A model generated the notes under the pieces. The model did no database searches and was not told where the DNA came from. It worked only from the letters and a program-made list of their open reading frames with translations. Shown piece after piece: positions 42,943-52,828 of a stretch of 64,000 nt of DNA. Every line of letters begins with the position of its first letter. Positions within the stretch are counted from its first letter, which is position 1. The DNA is taken from NCBI RefSeq assembly GCF_002911665.1, contig NZ_MTBP01000002.1, positions 496,001 to 560,000 on the forward strand, given 5' to 3'. Position numbers and translations under genes: made by a program. The DNA comes from Actinomadura rubteroloni. GTDB lineage: Bacteria > Actinomycetota > Actinomycetes > Streptosporangiales > Streptosporangiaceae.

Positions 42943-43064
42943 GGGAATACGCTATCTGCTCCGGGGTATGGCTGATTCGCGGCCTGCCCGGACCGGAGCC
43001 GCCCGCCTCGCGCCGCCGTCCTTTCTCGGACGAAGAAGCCGTGATCGAAGTCACGACGTGATAT

Positions 43065-43080
43065 GTAACACAGGGGATAC
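43065..43080 (+). promoter_or_regulatory. Candidate GlnR box upstream of glnA1
   Basis: GTAAC-ACAGGG-GATAC fits the GTnAC-n6-GnAAC-type GlnR half-site pair. A further GTCAC (43050-43054) lies upstream but with 15-bp rather than 22-bp spacing. It is 74 bp before the glnA1 start. Consensus from memory. Confidence 0.45.
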
Positions 43081-43153
43081 ACATCAGACACGGCCGGGAA
43101 ACGGCCGTGCGCCTAGCCTGGGATCCAGCCCAAGAGCGCCCCAAGGAGGCTGA

Positions 43154-44578
43154 ATGTTCAGCAGTGCCGATGAGGTTCTGAGCTTCATCCGCAACGAGGA
43201 AGTGCGTTTCGTCGACTGCCGGTTCGTCGACCTGCCGGGCAAGATGCAGCACTTCACGTTCCCGGTGGAGAGCTTCGGCGAGAACGTGTTCACCGACGGG
43301 CTGATGTTCGACGGCTCGTCCGTCCGCGGCTTCCAGGAGATCCACGAGTCGGACATGCTCCTGCTCCCGGACCCCGCGACCGCCGTGGTGGACCCCTTCC
43401 GCCAGCACAAGACGCTGAACCTCAACTTCTTCGTGCACGACCCCCTGACCGGCGAGCCCTACAGCCGCGACCCCCGCAACGTCGCCCGCAAGGCCCAGGA
43501 CTACCTGCGCGGCACGAACATCGCCGACACGGTCTACTGCGGGCCGGAGGCGGAGTTCTACATCTTCGACGACGTCCGGTTCGAGACGAAGCAGAACGCG
43601 GGCTACTACTTCCTCGACTCGATCGAGGGCGCGTGGAACACCGGGCGCGAGGAGGAGGGCGGCAACCTCGGGGCGAAGCCGCCGTACAAGGGCGGGTACT
43701 TCCCCGTCCCGCCGATGGACCACTACACCGACCTGCGCTCGGAGATGGTGACCCAGCTCCTCAACGTGGGCATCCACGTGGAGATGCAGCACCACGAGGT
43801 CGGGACGGCGGGCCAGTCGGAGATCGACTTCCGGTTCGACACGCTGCTGAAGACCGCCGACAACCTCATGCTCTACAAGTACGTCGTGAAGAGCGTGGCG
43901 CGGGCGGCGGGCAAGGCCGTCACGTTCATGCCGAAGCCGATCTTCGGCGACAACGGCTCGGGCATGCACGTCCACCAGTCGCTGTGGAAGGACGGCTCGC
44001 CGCTGTTCTACGACGAGGTCGGCTACGCGGGCCTGTCGGACAACGCGCGGTACTACATCGGCGGCCTGCTGCGGCACGCCCCGTCGCTGCTGGCGTTCAC
44101 GAACCCGACGGTGAACTCGTTCCACCGGCTCGTCCCGGGCTTCGAGGCGCCGGTGAACCTCGTGTACTCCCAGCGCAACCGGTCGGCGTGCATCCGGATC
44201 CCGATCACCGGGTCGAACCCGAAGGCCAAGCGCGTCGAGTTCCGCGTTCCGGACCCGTCCTGCAACCCGTACCTGGCGTTCTCGGCGATGCTGATGGCCG
44301 GGCTGGACGGCATCAAGAACAAGATCGAGCCCGCCGAGCCCGTGGACAAGGACCTCTACGAGCTGCCGCCGGAGGAGGCCCGCGCGATCCCGCAGGTGCC
44401 GGGGTCGCTGGAGGCCGTGCTCGCGGCGCTGGAGGACGACCACGACTACCTCCTGGAGGGCGGCGTGTTCACCCCCGACCTCGTGGAGACCTGGATCACC
44501 ATGAAGCGCGAGTTCGAGATCGACCCAATCCGGCTCCGCCCGCACCCGCACGAGTTCGAGATCTACTTCGACGTGTGA
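43154..44578 (+). CDS. glnA: Type I (beta) glutamine synthetase GlnA1
   Basis: A 474-residue dodecameric enzyme that makes glutamine from glutamate, ammonia and ATP. Signatures: [46 protein letters not shown], and [24 protein letters not shown] split across positions. The adenylylation-site tyrosine (residue 402) sits in [15 protein letters not shown], so GlnE can switch it off under nitrogen excess. It is the orthologue of Rv2220. The start ATG 43154 has AAGGAGG about 8 nt upstream. Two hairpins follow the stop. A candidate GlnR box lies upstream, and glnE and glnA2 are within 8 kb. Confidence 0.97.
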   Translation: MFSSADEVLSFIRNEEVRFVDCRFVDLPGKMQHFTFPVESFGENVFTDGLMFDGSSVRGFQEIHESDMLLLPDPATAVVDPFRQHKTLNLNFFVHDPLTGEPYSRDPRNVARKAQDYLRGTNIADTVYCGPEAEFYIFDDVRFETKQNAGYYFLDSIEGAWNTGREEEGGNLGAKPPYKGGYFPVPPMDHYTDLRSEMVTQLLNVGIHVEMQHHEVGTAGQSEIDFRFDTLLKTADNLMLYKYVVKSVARAAGKAVTFMPKPIFGDNGSGMHVHQSLWKDGSPLFYDEVGYAGLSDNARYYIGGLLRHAPSLLAFTNPTVNSFHRLVPGFEAPVNLVYSQRNRSACIRIPITGSNPKAKRVEFRVPDPSCNPYLAFSAMLMAGLDGIKNKIEPAEPVDKDLYELPPEEARAIPQVPGSLEAVLAALEDDHDYLLEGGVFTPDLVETWITMKREFEIDPIRLRPHPHEFEIYFDV

Positions 44579-44582
44579 TCAG

Positions 44583-44615
44583 CCGGCGGACGTCCCGTGC
44601 CGGGGCGTCCGCCGG
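44583..44615 (+). terminator. First terminator after glnA1
   Basis: A perfect 10-bp stem (44583-44592 with 44606-44615) starting 5 bp after the glnA1 stop. Confidence 0.7.
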
Positions 44616-44637
44616 AAACGCGTTCTCGGCGCCTTCG

Positions 44638-44666
44638 GGGCCGCCCGCCGTGACGGCAGGCGGCCC
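44638..44666 (+). terminator. Second terminator after glnA1
   Basis: A 13-bp stem with one mismatch (44638-44650 with 44654-44666, loop TGA), followed by TTCTCCGTTT. With the hairpin just upstream it forms a tandem terminator. Confidence 0.7.
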
Positions 44667-44778
44667 TTCTCCGTTTCCCGCGCGGCCGGAGTGACGAAGG
44701 GAACACCGGCCGTCCGGCGGGAAGACCACGCGGCGGGGACGCGTTGTGCCCGGGGCGAGGACGATCAAGGGAGATCTC

Positions 44779-45183
44779 ATGGCCGGCGTGGAAGTGCGGC
44801 GCACCGAGGACGGGTTCGAGGCCGTCAACGACCGGGGCGCGCGGGTCGCGATCGGCGCGCCCGACGAGGCCGGGGTGTTCAGCCCGGTCGAACTGCTGCT
44901 CGCCGCGCTCGGCGGCTGCGAGCTGGTCACCGTGGAGCCGCTGACGGCGCAGCGCGGGCACCGGATGGTGCGGCTCGCCGCGACGGTGTCGGCCGAGAAG
45001 GTCGCGTCCAACCGGCTGGGGACGATCACCCTGACCTACGACGTGGAGCTGCCCGAGGGCGACGAGAAGGCCGCCGAGGTGCTGGCGGCCGTCGCGCACC
45101 GCGTCCACGAGCGGTACTGCACGGTCGGCACGGCGCTCCGCGAACCGACGGCGGTCGAACAGGTCCTCCCCGCGCTCCCCTGA
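44779..45183 (+). CDS. OsmC/Ohr family thiol peroxidase-like protein
   Basis: A 134-residue OsmC-fold protein. Both redox cysteines are visible, in LLLAALGGCELVTVE and HERYCTVGTAL. The start MAGVEVRRTEDGFEAV at ATG 44779 follows AAGGGAG by 5-6 nt. The family reduces organic hydroperoxides with thiols. Its place between glnA1 and the PAP2 protein gives no clear pathway link. It has its own ribosome binding site and probably its own promoter. Whether it is OsmC or Ohr subtype is not resolved here. Confidence 0.88.
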   Translation: MAGVEVRRTEDGFEAVNDRGARVAIGAPDEAGVFSPVELLLAALGGCELVTVEPLTAQRGHRMVRLAATVSAEKVASNRLGTITLTYDVELPEGDEKAAEVLAAVAHRVHERYCTVGTALREPTAVEQVLPALP

Positions 45184-45430
45184 CCCGGGCCGTCATGATC
45201 GACGACCGATCGGGTAGGTGCCGTGCGTCGCCGCATCCCCCCGCGGCGGCGGAGGGAGCCGTGTGAGCACCGCGTTCGCCGGGCCGGGGACGGCCCGCCC
45301 CACCGAGGGGTCCAGGCCGCCTCCACCGAAGGTCCGGACGCCGCCTCAGCGACCTACTACTCAAGGCTGAGATGAAGACCGTCCGTCGCGGTGATCTCAA
45401 GCCGGTGACCCCACGGCAAAGATAGGTAAC

Positions 45431-46300
45431 ATGGCCCAAACCGCCCCAGCACCCCCCAGAGGCCAGCCCCGGCCCGGCGGTCGCGACCGCGACACCCGGC
45501 CCGGCCCGGCCGCCGCTCCCGCCGTCTGGCGCGAGCTGCTCCTCATCGCCGTCTTCTACACGGGCTATACCCTGACCCGGCTCGTGCTCGTGTCGGACGG
45601 CACCGCCCCCGCCTTCCGGCACGCCGAGCAGATCCTGCGGTTCGAGCGGTTCCTCGGGATCGACGTCGAACTGGGACTCAACCAGACGCTGCTGCACCTC
45701 CCCTGGCTGGCGCGCACCGCCAACATCTTCTACGCCACCGCGCATTTCGTGATCACGCTCGCGGTGGTGGTGTGGGTGTGGCGCTGCCGTCCGGCCGACT
45801 ACCGGTGGCTGCGGACGTCGCTGATCACCGCGACGGCCGTCGCGCTGCTCGGCTTCTGGCTGTACCCGCTCGCGCCGCCGCGCTTCCTGCACGCCGAAGG
45901 CTTCGTGGACCCGGTGACGGCCCTGCACTCGCTCGGGCTGTACGCCAGCGACGCGTCCGGGACGCTCACCAACCAGTACGCGGCGATGCCGTCGATGCAC
46001 GCGGGCTGGGCGCTGTGGTGCGGGTTCGTGGTCGCGAGGCTGGCCTCGCGCCGGTGGGTGCGCGTCGCCGCGCTGCTGTATCCGGCGACGACGCTGTTCG
46101 TGATCCTCTCGACCGCGAACCACTACGTGCTGGACGCGGTCGTCGGGATGGGCCTGATCGGCGCGTCGCTGGGCCTGGCGTGGCTCGCCTACCACCGGTG
46201 CCCGGCACGCCTGTCGGGGCTGCCGGGCAAGGCGCTGACGCGGCTCCGCCAGCACCAGAGCACGGCTCCGGCGACGTCGCGAAGCTCGTCGGCCGCCTGA
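45431..46300 (+). CDS. PAP2 superfamily membrane phosphatase/transferase
   Basis: A 289-residue membrane protein with about six helices and an N-terminal Pro/Arg-rich tail. The phosphatase motifs are degenerate PAP2/Aur1-like: AAMPSMHAGWALWCGF (SxHxxx) and ILSTANHYVLDAVVGM (the catalytic His and Asp region). RFERFLGIDVELGLNQTLL near the N-terminus is typical of the actinobacterial PAP2/inositol phosphoceramide synthase-like group. It may dephosphorylate or transfer head groups of lipids such as decaprenyl phosphates or inositol lipids. Start ATG 45431, no clear ribosome binding site. A strong terminator follows. The 247-bp gap upstream holds no convincing gene. Confidence 0.85.
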   Translation: MAQTAPAPPRGQPRPGGRDRDTRPGPAAAPAVWRELLLIAVFYTGYTLTRLVLVSDGTAPAFRHAEQILRFERFLGIDVELGLNQTLLHLPWLARTANIFYATAHFVITLAVVVWVWRCRPADYRWLRTSLITATAVALLGFWLYPLAPPRFLHAEGFVDPVTALHSLGLYASDASGTLTNQYAAMPSMHAGWALWCGFVVARLASRRWVRVAALLYPATTLFVILSTANHYVLDAVVGMGLIGASLGLAWLAYHRCPARLSGLPGKALTRLRQHQSTAPATSRSSSAA

Positions 46301-46310
46301 ACCGCCGCAG

Positions 46311-46340
46311 GGGCGCCCCGGGAGACCCCCCGGGGCGCCC
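46311..46340. terminator. Bidirectional terminator between the PAP2 gene and glnE
   Basis: A perfect 12-bp stem (46311-46322 with 46329-46340, 6-nt loop) in the 45-bp gap between two convergent genes. Confidence 0.85.
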
Positions 46341-46345
46341 TTCGC

Positions 46346-49300
46346 CTATTCGACGCCGTAGAAGACGCGGTCCACGACCGCGCGGGCGTGGCGGGCGCGG
46401 CGGCGGTAGTCCTCCAGCAGCTCGCCGGTGGCCGCGTAGCCGAGCATCTGGGTGATGGACGTGCGCTCGTTGTGGTGGTCGGTCGGCAGCAGGTCGGACG
46501 CGCGTCCGCGCACGAGCATCATCGCGCCGCGCAGCCGGGACGCCAGCCGCCAGGCGTCGGCCAGGGCCTCGGCGTCGGACGCGTCGAGCAGGTGCGCGGC
46601 GACGGCGGCGTCCAGCGCGGCCAGCGTCCGGGTCGTGCGCAGCGCGGGCACCTCCCAGGCGTGCTGGAGCTGGAGGAGCTGCGCGACCCACTCGACGTCG
46701 GACAGGCCGCCGGGCCCGAGCTTCATGTGCAGGCGACGCTCGACGCCGCGCGGCAGCCGCTCGGACTCCATGCGCGCCTTCAGCCGCCGGATCTGGCGGA
46801 GCGCGTCGTCGTCGATGCCGTCCTCGGGCCAGCGGATCGGGTCGATGAGGGCGCGGAACCTCTCGTTCAGGTCCGCGTCCCCGATCAGCGGGTCCGCGCG
46901 CAGCAGCGCCTGGCTCTCCCACGGCGCCGACCAGCGCGCGTAGTAGGCGGCGTAGGACGCCAGCGAGCGGACCAGCGGCCCCTGCCGTCCCTCCGGGCGC
47001 AGGTTCGGGTCCAGCTCCAGCGGCGGGTCGGCGGCGGGCAGGGCCAGGAGGCGGCGCGTCTCCTCGGCGACGGCGTGCGCGGCGCGGCCCGCGTCCGCGT
47101 CGTCGGCGCCGGGCAGCGGGTCGTGGACGAACATGATGTCGGCGTCGCTGCCGTAGCCCATCTCGTGGCCGCCGAACCGTCCCATCGCGACGATGGCGAG
47201 CCGGGTCGGCAGCGGCGCCCGGCGCTCCATCTCGATCTTGCTGGTGGCGGCCTGGAGCGCGGCCTCCAGCGTGACGGTCGTGATGTCGGTCAGGGACTCC
47301 CCGACCGTCTCGATGTCGGTGAGGCCGAGCACGTCGGCGACCGAGACGCGGAACAGCTCGCGCCGCCGGACGCCGCGCGCCGCCGCGACCGCGTCCTCGG
47401 CGGGCAGCGCCCCGCCCGCCTTGCCGCCCGGGGCCCCGTCCGACCCGGTGTGCCGCCGGACGGCCGCGAGGGCCTCGCCGCGCAGCGCCGCGAGCGGCCG
47501 GGGTGTCAGCTCCGCCTTGCTGCCGAGGATCGTGACGGCCTCGGGAGCGCGCAGGAGCAGGTCGGTCGCGTACCGGCTGGTGCCGAGGACGCGCGCCATC
47601 CGCTCGGCGACCGTGACCTCGTCGCGCAGCAGCCGCAGGTACCAGGGCGTGGCGCCGAGCGCGTCGCTGACCTTTCGGAACGCCAGCAGCCCGGCGTCGG
47701 GGTCGGGGGCGTCGGCGAACCAGCCGAGCATGACCGGCAGCAGCGTCCGCTGGATCGACGCGCGCCGCGACACCCCGGACGTCAGCGCCTCGATGTGCCG
47801 CAGCGCGCCCGCCGGGTCGTGGTAGCCGAGCGCGACGAGCCGCGTCCGCGCCGCGTCGGGCGTCAGCCGGGCCTCCTCGCCCGGCAGCTTGGCGACGGCG
47901 CGCAGCAGCGGCCGGTAGAACAGCTTCTCGTGGATCCGGCGGACCTCGCGGGCGTGCCGCCGCCACAGGGCGGTGAACTCCCCGACCGGCTCGGCGCGCA
48001 GCCCGAGCGCGCGGCCGAGCCGCCGCAGGTCCGCCTCGTCGTCGGGGACGAGATGGGTGCGCCGCAGGTGGTGGAGCTGGACGAGATGCTCGACGCGGCG
48101 CAGGAACCGGTAGGCCGACGCGAGCGCGGCGGCGTCGTCGCGGCCGACGTACCCGCCGGCCGACAGGGCGTCCAGCGCGTCGAGCGTGGTGGGGCTGCGC
48201 AGCGACTCGTCGGCGCGGCCGTGGACGAGCTGGAGGAGCTGCACGGCGAACTCGATGTCGCGCAGCCCGCCGGGGCCGAGCTTGAGCTGCCGTTCGGCCT
48301 CGGCGGAGCGCCGGTGCAGGTCGGCCTCGACGCGGCGGCGCATGTCCTGGACGTCCTCGACGAACTTCTCGCCCTCGGCGGCCTTCCACACCAGCGGCGT
48401 GATCGTGTCGAGGTAGCGCTCGCCGAGCCCGGGGTCGCCCGCGAGCGGACGGGCCTTCAGCAGCGCCTGGAACTCCCACGTCTTGGCCCAGCGCTCGTAG
48501 TACGCGCGGTGGCTGTTCAGGGACCGGACGAGCGGCCCGGCCTTGCCCTCGGGCCGCAGCGCCGCGTCCACCTCCCACAGCGAGCCCTCGACGGTGCTGG
48601 CCGAGCACGCCCGCATCATCGCCGACGCGAGCCGGGTGGCGACGCGCAGCGCGGCGTCCTCCTCGACGCCGTCGGCGGCCTCGGCCACGAAGATGACGTC
48701 GACGTCGCTGACGTAGTTCAGCTCCCGTCCGCCCGCCTTGCCCATGCCGATGACGGCGAGCCGGCAGGACGCGTGCTCGGGCACCTCGGCGCGCGCGACG
48801 GCGAGCCCGGCCGCCAGCGCGGCGGCGGCGAGGTCGGCGAGGTCGGCGGCGACGCCGGACACCTCGGCGGCGCCGGTGAGGTCGAGCCCGGCGAGCGCGA
48901 GGAGCTGGCGGCGGTACTCGGCGCGCAGCGCGACGAGCGTGTCGCCGCCCGACCCGGACGCGACGGGGTCGGGGGCGGCGGGGTCGGCGCCGACGGCCCG
49001 CAGCAGCGCGGCGCGCAGTTCGGCGGCCCGCAGCTCCCGGGACGGCTCGACGTCGTCGTCGCCCGGCAGCGCGCCCTGCCCGGTCGTCGCGGGGAAGTCG
49101 GCGGGCGTCGCGCGCAGGACCGACCAGTGCCCGGGGTGGCGGGCGAGGTGGTCGGCGAGGGCGTCGCTCACGCCGAGGACGGCCAGCAGCCGGTCCCGCA
49201 CGTCGGGCTCGGCGCCGAGCGCGGTGCGCAGCGCCCCGCCGAGGCCGCGCTCGTCCGCCGCGGCGAACAGCCGCAGCAGGCCGCCGAGCGCGAGGTCGGG

Positions 49301-49468
49301 GTCGGCGGTGCCGCCGAGCGCGCCGATCAGCTCGTCGCCCGGCAGGGTGCCGGGGCCGCGGTCGGCCTCGGCCAGCAACCGCTCCGCCCGGGCGGCGTCG
49401 GTGAAGCCGAGCCGCGCCAGGCGACCGGTCAGGGAGGGACGGCGTTCAGAGGTCCACGACTCGCTCAC
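46346..49468 (-). CDS. glnE: Glutamine synthetase adenylyltransferase/deadenylase GlnE
   Basis: A 1040-residue two-headed nucleotidyltransferase that attaches AMP to GlnA1 and removes it by phosphorolysis. Both GxxGxxELxxxSDxDxxF motifs are present: GMGKAGGRELNYVSDVDVIFV in the N-terminal deadenylase half (about residue 245) and MGRFGGHEMGYGSDADIMFV in the C-terminal adenylylase half (about residue 765), each followed by its GlnD-UTase helical bundle (KLGPGGLRDIEFAVQLLQLV and KLGPGGLSDVEWVAQLLQLQ). The start GTG 49468 is family-consistent. Its substrate GlnA1 lies 2 kb away on the other strand, and GlnA2 is just upstream. Confidence 0.97.
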   Translation of the reverse strand: MSESWTSERRPSLTGRLARLGFTDAARAERLLAEADRGPGTLPGDELIGALGGTADPDLALGGLLRLFAAADERGLGGALRTALGAEPDVRDRLLAVLGVSDALADHLARHPGHWSVLRATPADFPATTGQGALPGDDDVEPSRELRAAELRAALLRAVGADPAAPDPVASGSGGDTLVALRAEYRRQLLALAGLDLTGAAEVSGVAADLADLAAAALAAGLAVARAEVPEHASCRLAVIGMGKAGGRELNYVSDVDVIFVAEAADGVEEDAALRVATRLASAMMRACSASTVEGSLWEVDAALRPEGKAGPLVRSLNSHRAYYERWAKTWEFQALLKARPLAGDPGLGERYLDTITPLVWKAAEGEKFVEDVQDMRRRVEADLHRRSAEAERQLKLGPGGLRDIEFAVQLLQLVHGRADESLRSPTTLDALDALSAGGYVGRDDAAALASAYRFLRRVEHLVQLHHLRRTHLVPDDEADLRRLGRALGLRAEPVGEFTALWRRHAREVRRIHEKLFYRPLLRAVAKLPGEEARLTPDAARTRLVALGYHDPAGALRHIEALTSGVSRRASIQRTLLPVMLGWFADAPDPDAGLLAFRKVSDALGATPWYLRLLRDEVTVAERMARVLGTSRYATDLLLRAPEAVTILGSKAELTPRPLAALRGEALAAVRRHTGSDGAPGGKAGGALPAEDAVAAARGVRRRELFRVSVADVLGLTDIETVGESLTDITTVTLEAALQAATSKIEMERRAPLPTRLAIVAMGRFGGHEMGYGSDADIMFVHDPLPGADDADAGRAAHAVAEETRRLLALPAADPPLELDPNLRPEGRQGPLVRSLASYAAYYARWSAPWESQALLRADPLIGDADLNERFRALIDPIRWPEDGIDDDALRQIRRLKARMESERLPRGVERRLHMKLGPGGLSDVEWVAQLLQLQHAWEVPALRTTRTLAALDAAVAAHLLDASDAEALADAWRLASRLRGAMMLVRGRASDLLPTDHHNERTSITQMLGYAATGELLEDYRRRARHARAVVDRVFYGVE

Positions 49469-49556
49469 GGCGTCAACGGTAAACCCGGGAAGCCCCGTAC
49501 GGACGGCCGGAGGGCACTACGAGCCGATCTCAAATCGGCCCGTTCCGGCCGCGCCG

Positions 49557-50918
49557 TCACAGGATGCTGATCAGCCGCTTGCGCTCGAACTGGGTCACCT
49601 CGCGCCGGTACTCCTCCCACTCCTGCCGCTTGTTGCGGAGGAAGAAGTCGAAGACGTGCTCGCCGAGCACGTCGGCCATCAGCTCGCTGTGCTCCATCGC
49701 GTGGATGGCGTCGTCCAGGTCCTGCGGGAGCGGCTCGATGCCGAGCGCGCGGCGCTCGGCCGGGGTGAGCGCCCAGACGTCGTCCTCGGCGCCCGGCGGC
49801 AGCTCGTAGCCCTCCTCGATGCCCTTCAGCCCGGCGCCGAGCATGGCCGCGAACGCGAGGTAGGGGTTGGCGGCGGTGTCGAGGGAGCGGAACTCGACGC
49901 GCGTCGCGTGGCCCTTGTGCGGCTTGTACATCGGGACGCGCACGAGCGCGGACCGGTTGTTGTGCCCCCAGCAGATGTAGGACGGCGCCTCGCCGCCCGC
50001 GCCCGCCGTGGACCCGACGCCGCCCCACAGCCGCTTGTAGGAGTTCACCCACTGGTTGCAGACGGCCGTGATCTCGGCGGAGTGCCGCAGCAGGCCCGCG
50101 ATGAACGCGCGGCCGACCTTGGAGAGCTGGAACTCCGCGCCGGGCTCGTAGAAGGCGTTGCGGTCGCCCTCGAACAGCGACAGGTGGGTGTGCATGCCCG
50201 AGCCGGGGTGCTCGGTGAACGGCTTCGGCATGAACGAGGCGTACACGCCCTGTTCGAGCGCGACCTCCTTCATGACGAGCCGGAACGTCATGATGTTGTC
50301 GGCGGTGGTGAGGGCGTCGGCGTAGCGCAGGTCGATCTCCTGCTGGCCGGGCGCGCCCTCGTGGTGGCTGAACTCCACCGAGATGCCCATGGCCTCCAGC
50401 ATCGTGATCGCGTTGCGCCGGAAGTCGTGGGCGGAGCTGTGCGGGGTGTGGTCGAAGTAGCCGCCCGAGTCCACCGGGGTGGGCTCACGGCCGTCCTCGG
50501 GCCGGTCCGACAGGAGGAAGAACTCGACCTCGGGGTGGGTGTAGAAGGTGAAGCCGAGGTCGGCGGCGCGGGCGAGCGTCCGCTTCAGCACGAACCGGGG
50601 GTCGGCGAAGCTCGGCGTGCCGTCCGGCATGAGGATGTCGCAGAACATGCGGGCGACGCCGGGGCTCTCGCTGCGCCAGGGCAGGACCTGGAACGTCGAC
50701 GGGTCCGGCTTGGCGATCATGTCGGCCTCGTAGACGCGCGCGAAGCCCTCGATCGCCGACCCGTCGAACCCGATGCCCTCGCCGAAGGCGCCCTCCAGTT
50801 CCGCGGGTGCGACGGCGACGGACTTCAGGAAGCCGAGAACGTCGGTGAACCACAGCCGGATGAAGCGGATGTCGCGCTCCTCCAGCGTGCGGAGCACGAA
50901 CTCCTGCTGACGGTCCAA
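49557..50918 (-). CDS. glnA2: Type I glutamine synthetase GlnA2
   Basis: A 453-residue second class-I glutamine synthetase, paralogue of GlnA1 (orthologue of Rv2222c). Signatures: FDGSAIEGFARVYEADM, HPEVEFFLL, HPGSGMHTHLSLFEGDRNAF, and NNRSALVRVPMYKPHKGHAT with RVEFRSLDTAANPYLAFAAM. The GlnA1 adenylylation loop is not conserved: the equivalent reads EEGYELPPGAEDDVWALTP, so control by GlnE is doubtful. In related actinomycetes it is not the main ammonia-assimilating enzyme. The start is TTG at 50918 with GGAGAAGG just upstream. A direct repeat of GTTAC about 155 bp upstream may be a GlnR site. It lies 88 bp before glnE. Confidence 0.93.
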   Translation of the reverse strand: MDRQQEFVLRTLEERDIRFIRLWFTDVLGFLKSVAVAPAELEGAFGEGIGFDGSAIEGFARVYEADMIAKPDPSTFQVLPWRSESPGVARMFCDILMPDGTPSFADPRFVLKRTLARAADLGFTFYTHPEVEFFLLSDRPEDGREPTPVDSGGYFDHTPHSSAHDFRRNAITMLEAMGISVEFSHHEGAPGQQEIDLRYADALTTADNIMTFRLVMKEVALEQGVYASFMPKPFTEHPGSGMHTHLSLFEGDRNAFYEPGAEFQLSKVGRAFIAGLLRHSAEITAVCNQWVNSYKRLWGGVGSTAGAGGEAPSYICWGHNNRSALVRVPMYKPHKGHATRVEFRSLDTAANPYLAFAAMLGAGLKGIEEGYELPPGAEDDVWALTPAERRALGIEPLPQDLDDAIHAMEHSELMADVLGEHVFDFFLRNKRQEWEEYRREVTQFERKRLISIL

Positions 50919-51071
50919 TGCCTTCTCCCTCGGTGGTGCGGTGCCGGCCGGCGCTCACCGGTCCCCCGGCCCCTTCCCGCGCGGCCTCCGGGCCTAACGC
51001 GGGGCCGGGACCCCCGATGACGTGGCGCTGGTGCCGACAGGTACGCCTCGCTTGCAGTATGCCCCGCCGCT

Positions 51072-51087
51072 GTTACCGCGACGTTAC
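51072..51087. promoter_or_regulatory. Candidate GlnR-type direct repeat upstream of glnA2
   Basis: GTTAC-CGCGAC-GTTAC (51072-51076 and 51083-51087, 11-bp period) in the 280-bp gap between the ABC transporter and glnA2. The spacing fits GlnR half-sites. No other feature found in the gap except an A/T-rich patch at 51155-51175. Confidence 0.35.
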
Positions 51088-51198
51088 GTCCGTTCCGGCG
51101 GCCCGGACCCGCCCCGCGGGACGCGGTGCGCAACCCGGGCGCGACTAGGACAAACTTTGCCATACGAACGGCCCGCGCCACACCGGCGGACGGGTGCG

Positions 51199-52002
51199 CT
51201 ACCCCTTACCGAGGCCGGTTCCGCTGTCAGCGGACGAGTCGGACGCGCGTCCCGGATCCACCGCCGACGCGGGGTCCAGGACGCGGGCTAGGAACTCGCG
51301 GGTGCGCGGCATCCGGGGCTCGGCGATGACCTGCGCGGCGGGTCCGGACTCCACGATGACGCCGCCGTCCAGGAACACGACGCGGTCGGCGACCTCGCGG
51401 GCGAAGCTCATCTCGTGGGTGACGACGAGCATGGTCATCCCCGCTTCGGCGAGCTTGCGCATGACGCCGAGGACGTCGCCGACGAGTTCGGGGTCCAGCG
51501 CGGACGTGGGCTCGTCGAACAGCATGACGTCGGGGCCCATCGCGAGCGCCCGCGCGATCGCGACGCGCTGCTGCTGGCCGCCCGACAGCCGCCGCGGGAA
51601 CGCGTCCGCGCGGTCGGCGAGCCCGACGCGGGCGAGATGTTCGCGTGCGATGCGCTCCGCTTCGTCACGTGATCGCCGCAGAACCTTCATCGGCGCGACC
51701 ATCACGTTCTCCAGGGCGGTGAGGTGCGGGAAGAGGTTGAACTGCTGGAAGACCATGCCGATGCCGCGCCGGAGCGCGTCGAGGTCGGCGTCGGGGTCGG
51801 TGATCTCGGCGCCGTCGACCAGGATCGTCCCGGCCGTCGGCTCCTCCAGCAGGTTCACGCAGCGCAGCAGCGTCGACTTGCCCGATCCGGACGGGCCGAT
51901 GACGCACACCACCTCCCCCGCCGCGACGGTCAGGTCGATCCCGCGCAGGACCTCCTCGTCCCCGAACGCCTTGCGCAGCCCGGTGATCTCGATCGCGTTC
52001 AT
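51199..52002 (-). CDS. Polar amino acid ABC transporter ATP-binding protein
   Basis: A 267-residue ATPase of the glutamine/glutamate (PAAT) family. Walker A is [12 protein letters not shown], the Q-loop [18 protein letters not shown], the signature [16 protein letters not shown], Walker [13 protein letters not shown] and the H-loop [15 protein letters not shown]. The start ATG 52002 overlaps the permease stop by ATGA. With the permease and binding protein it makes one three-gene operon. Its place beside glnA2 and glnE fits glutamine or glutamate import, but the ligand cannot be set from sequence. Confidence 0.95.
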   Translation of the reverse strand: MNAIEITGLRKAFGDEEVLRGIDLTVAAGEVVCVIGPSGSGKSTLLRCVNLLEEPTAGTILVDGAEITDPDADLDALRRGIGMVFQQFNLFPHLTALENVMVAPMKVLRRSRDEAERIAREHLARVGLADRADAFPRRLSGGQQQRVAIARALAMGPDVMLFDEPTSALDPELVGDVLGVMRKLAEAGMTMLVVTHEMSFAREVADRVVFLDGGVIVESGPAAQVIAEPRMPRTREFLARVLDPASAVDPGRASDSSADSGTGLGKG

Positions 52003-52826
52003 CGCGCCTCCCCGCGCCGCCGTGTCTCCAGCCGCCGGGCGAGGTGGCCCAGCGGGATCGTGATGAGCAGGTAGCAGAGTCCGGCGACGACGATCGGGGT
52101 GGTGTTGCCCTTCTCGCTCGCGAGGTCCTGCCCGAACTTGGCGAGTTCCCGCTGGCCGAGGGACACGCCGATGAACAGCGCCAGCGACGAGTCCTTGAAC
52201 AGGAGGACGAGTTCGTTGGTGAGCGGCGGGATCACCGTCCGGAGCGCCTGCGGGATGATGATCGTCCGCATCGCGCGTCCGTGCGACATGCCGAGCGAGC
52301 GCGCCGCCTCCATCTGGCCGCGCGGGACGGCCTCGATGCCCGCCCGGATCGTCTCGGCCATGTAGGCGGCCGAGACGAGCGCGAGCGCGAGCCCGGCCTG
52401 CCCGTAGACGCCGCCCGGCAGGTTCGTCCCGGGGAAGGCCAGCGGGACGCCGACGCCGACGAAGATGAAGATCAGCAGGGCGGGCAGGCCCCGGAACACC
52501 TCGACGTACGCGACGGCGAACCAGCGGTACGGGAGCACCGACGACAGCCGCATCAGCGCGATGAGCAGCCCGGCGGCCAGGCCGAGGACGAACCCGATCG
52601 CCGTGTAGAGGACGGTGTTGCGCAGCCCGACGGTGATGATGTCGGGGAACAGGCCGCCGATGACGTCGGTGTTGAAGAAGTTCGTCCGCAGCGAGTTCCA
52701 GTCGGCGAGGACGGCGAGCAGCGCGATGACGGCGGCGAACGCGGCGTACTCGGCGCCGCGCACGAGCCGGCGGCGACGGCGCCGCGCCGCGCCCGCGCGC
52801 AGGGCCGCGGTGGGTCCGGTGGCCAC
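51999..52826 (-). CDS. Polar amino acid ABC transporter permease
   Basis: A 275-residue permease with a basic N-terminus, five or six helices ([78 protein letters not shown]) and the EAA loop [25 protein letters not shown] in two parts. Membership in the PAAT family is clear from the latter and from the [13 protein letters not shown] motif. It is alone, so it works as a homodimer. GTG start 52826 follows GGGGAG by 6 nt, and lies 2 bp after the binding-protein stop. Confidence 0.94.
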   Translation of the reverse strand: MATGPTAALRAGAARRRRRRLVRGAEYAAFAAVIALLAVLADWNSLRTNFFNTDVIGGLFPDIITVGLRNTVLYTAIGFVLGLAAGLLIALMRLSSVLPYRWFAVAYVEVFRGLPALLIFIFVGVGVPLAFPGTNLPGGVYGQAGLALALVSAAYMAETIRAGIEAVPRGQMEAARSLGMSHGRAMRTIIIPQALRTVIPPLTNELVLLFKDSSLALFIGVSLGQRELAKFGQDLASEKGNTTPIVVAGLCYLLITIPLGHLARRLETRRRGEAR

Positions 52827-52828
52827 GG

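Noticed and set aside
46388..49570. 1060-codon open frame on the plus strand opposite glnE
   Set aside because: It is antisense to a protein with two intact catalytic motifs. Its translation is Arg/Gly/Val/Asp-rich without domains, the typical mirror of high third-position G/C.
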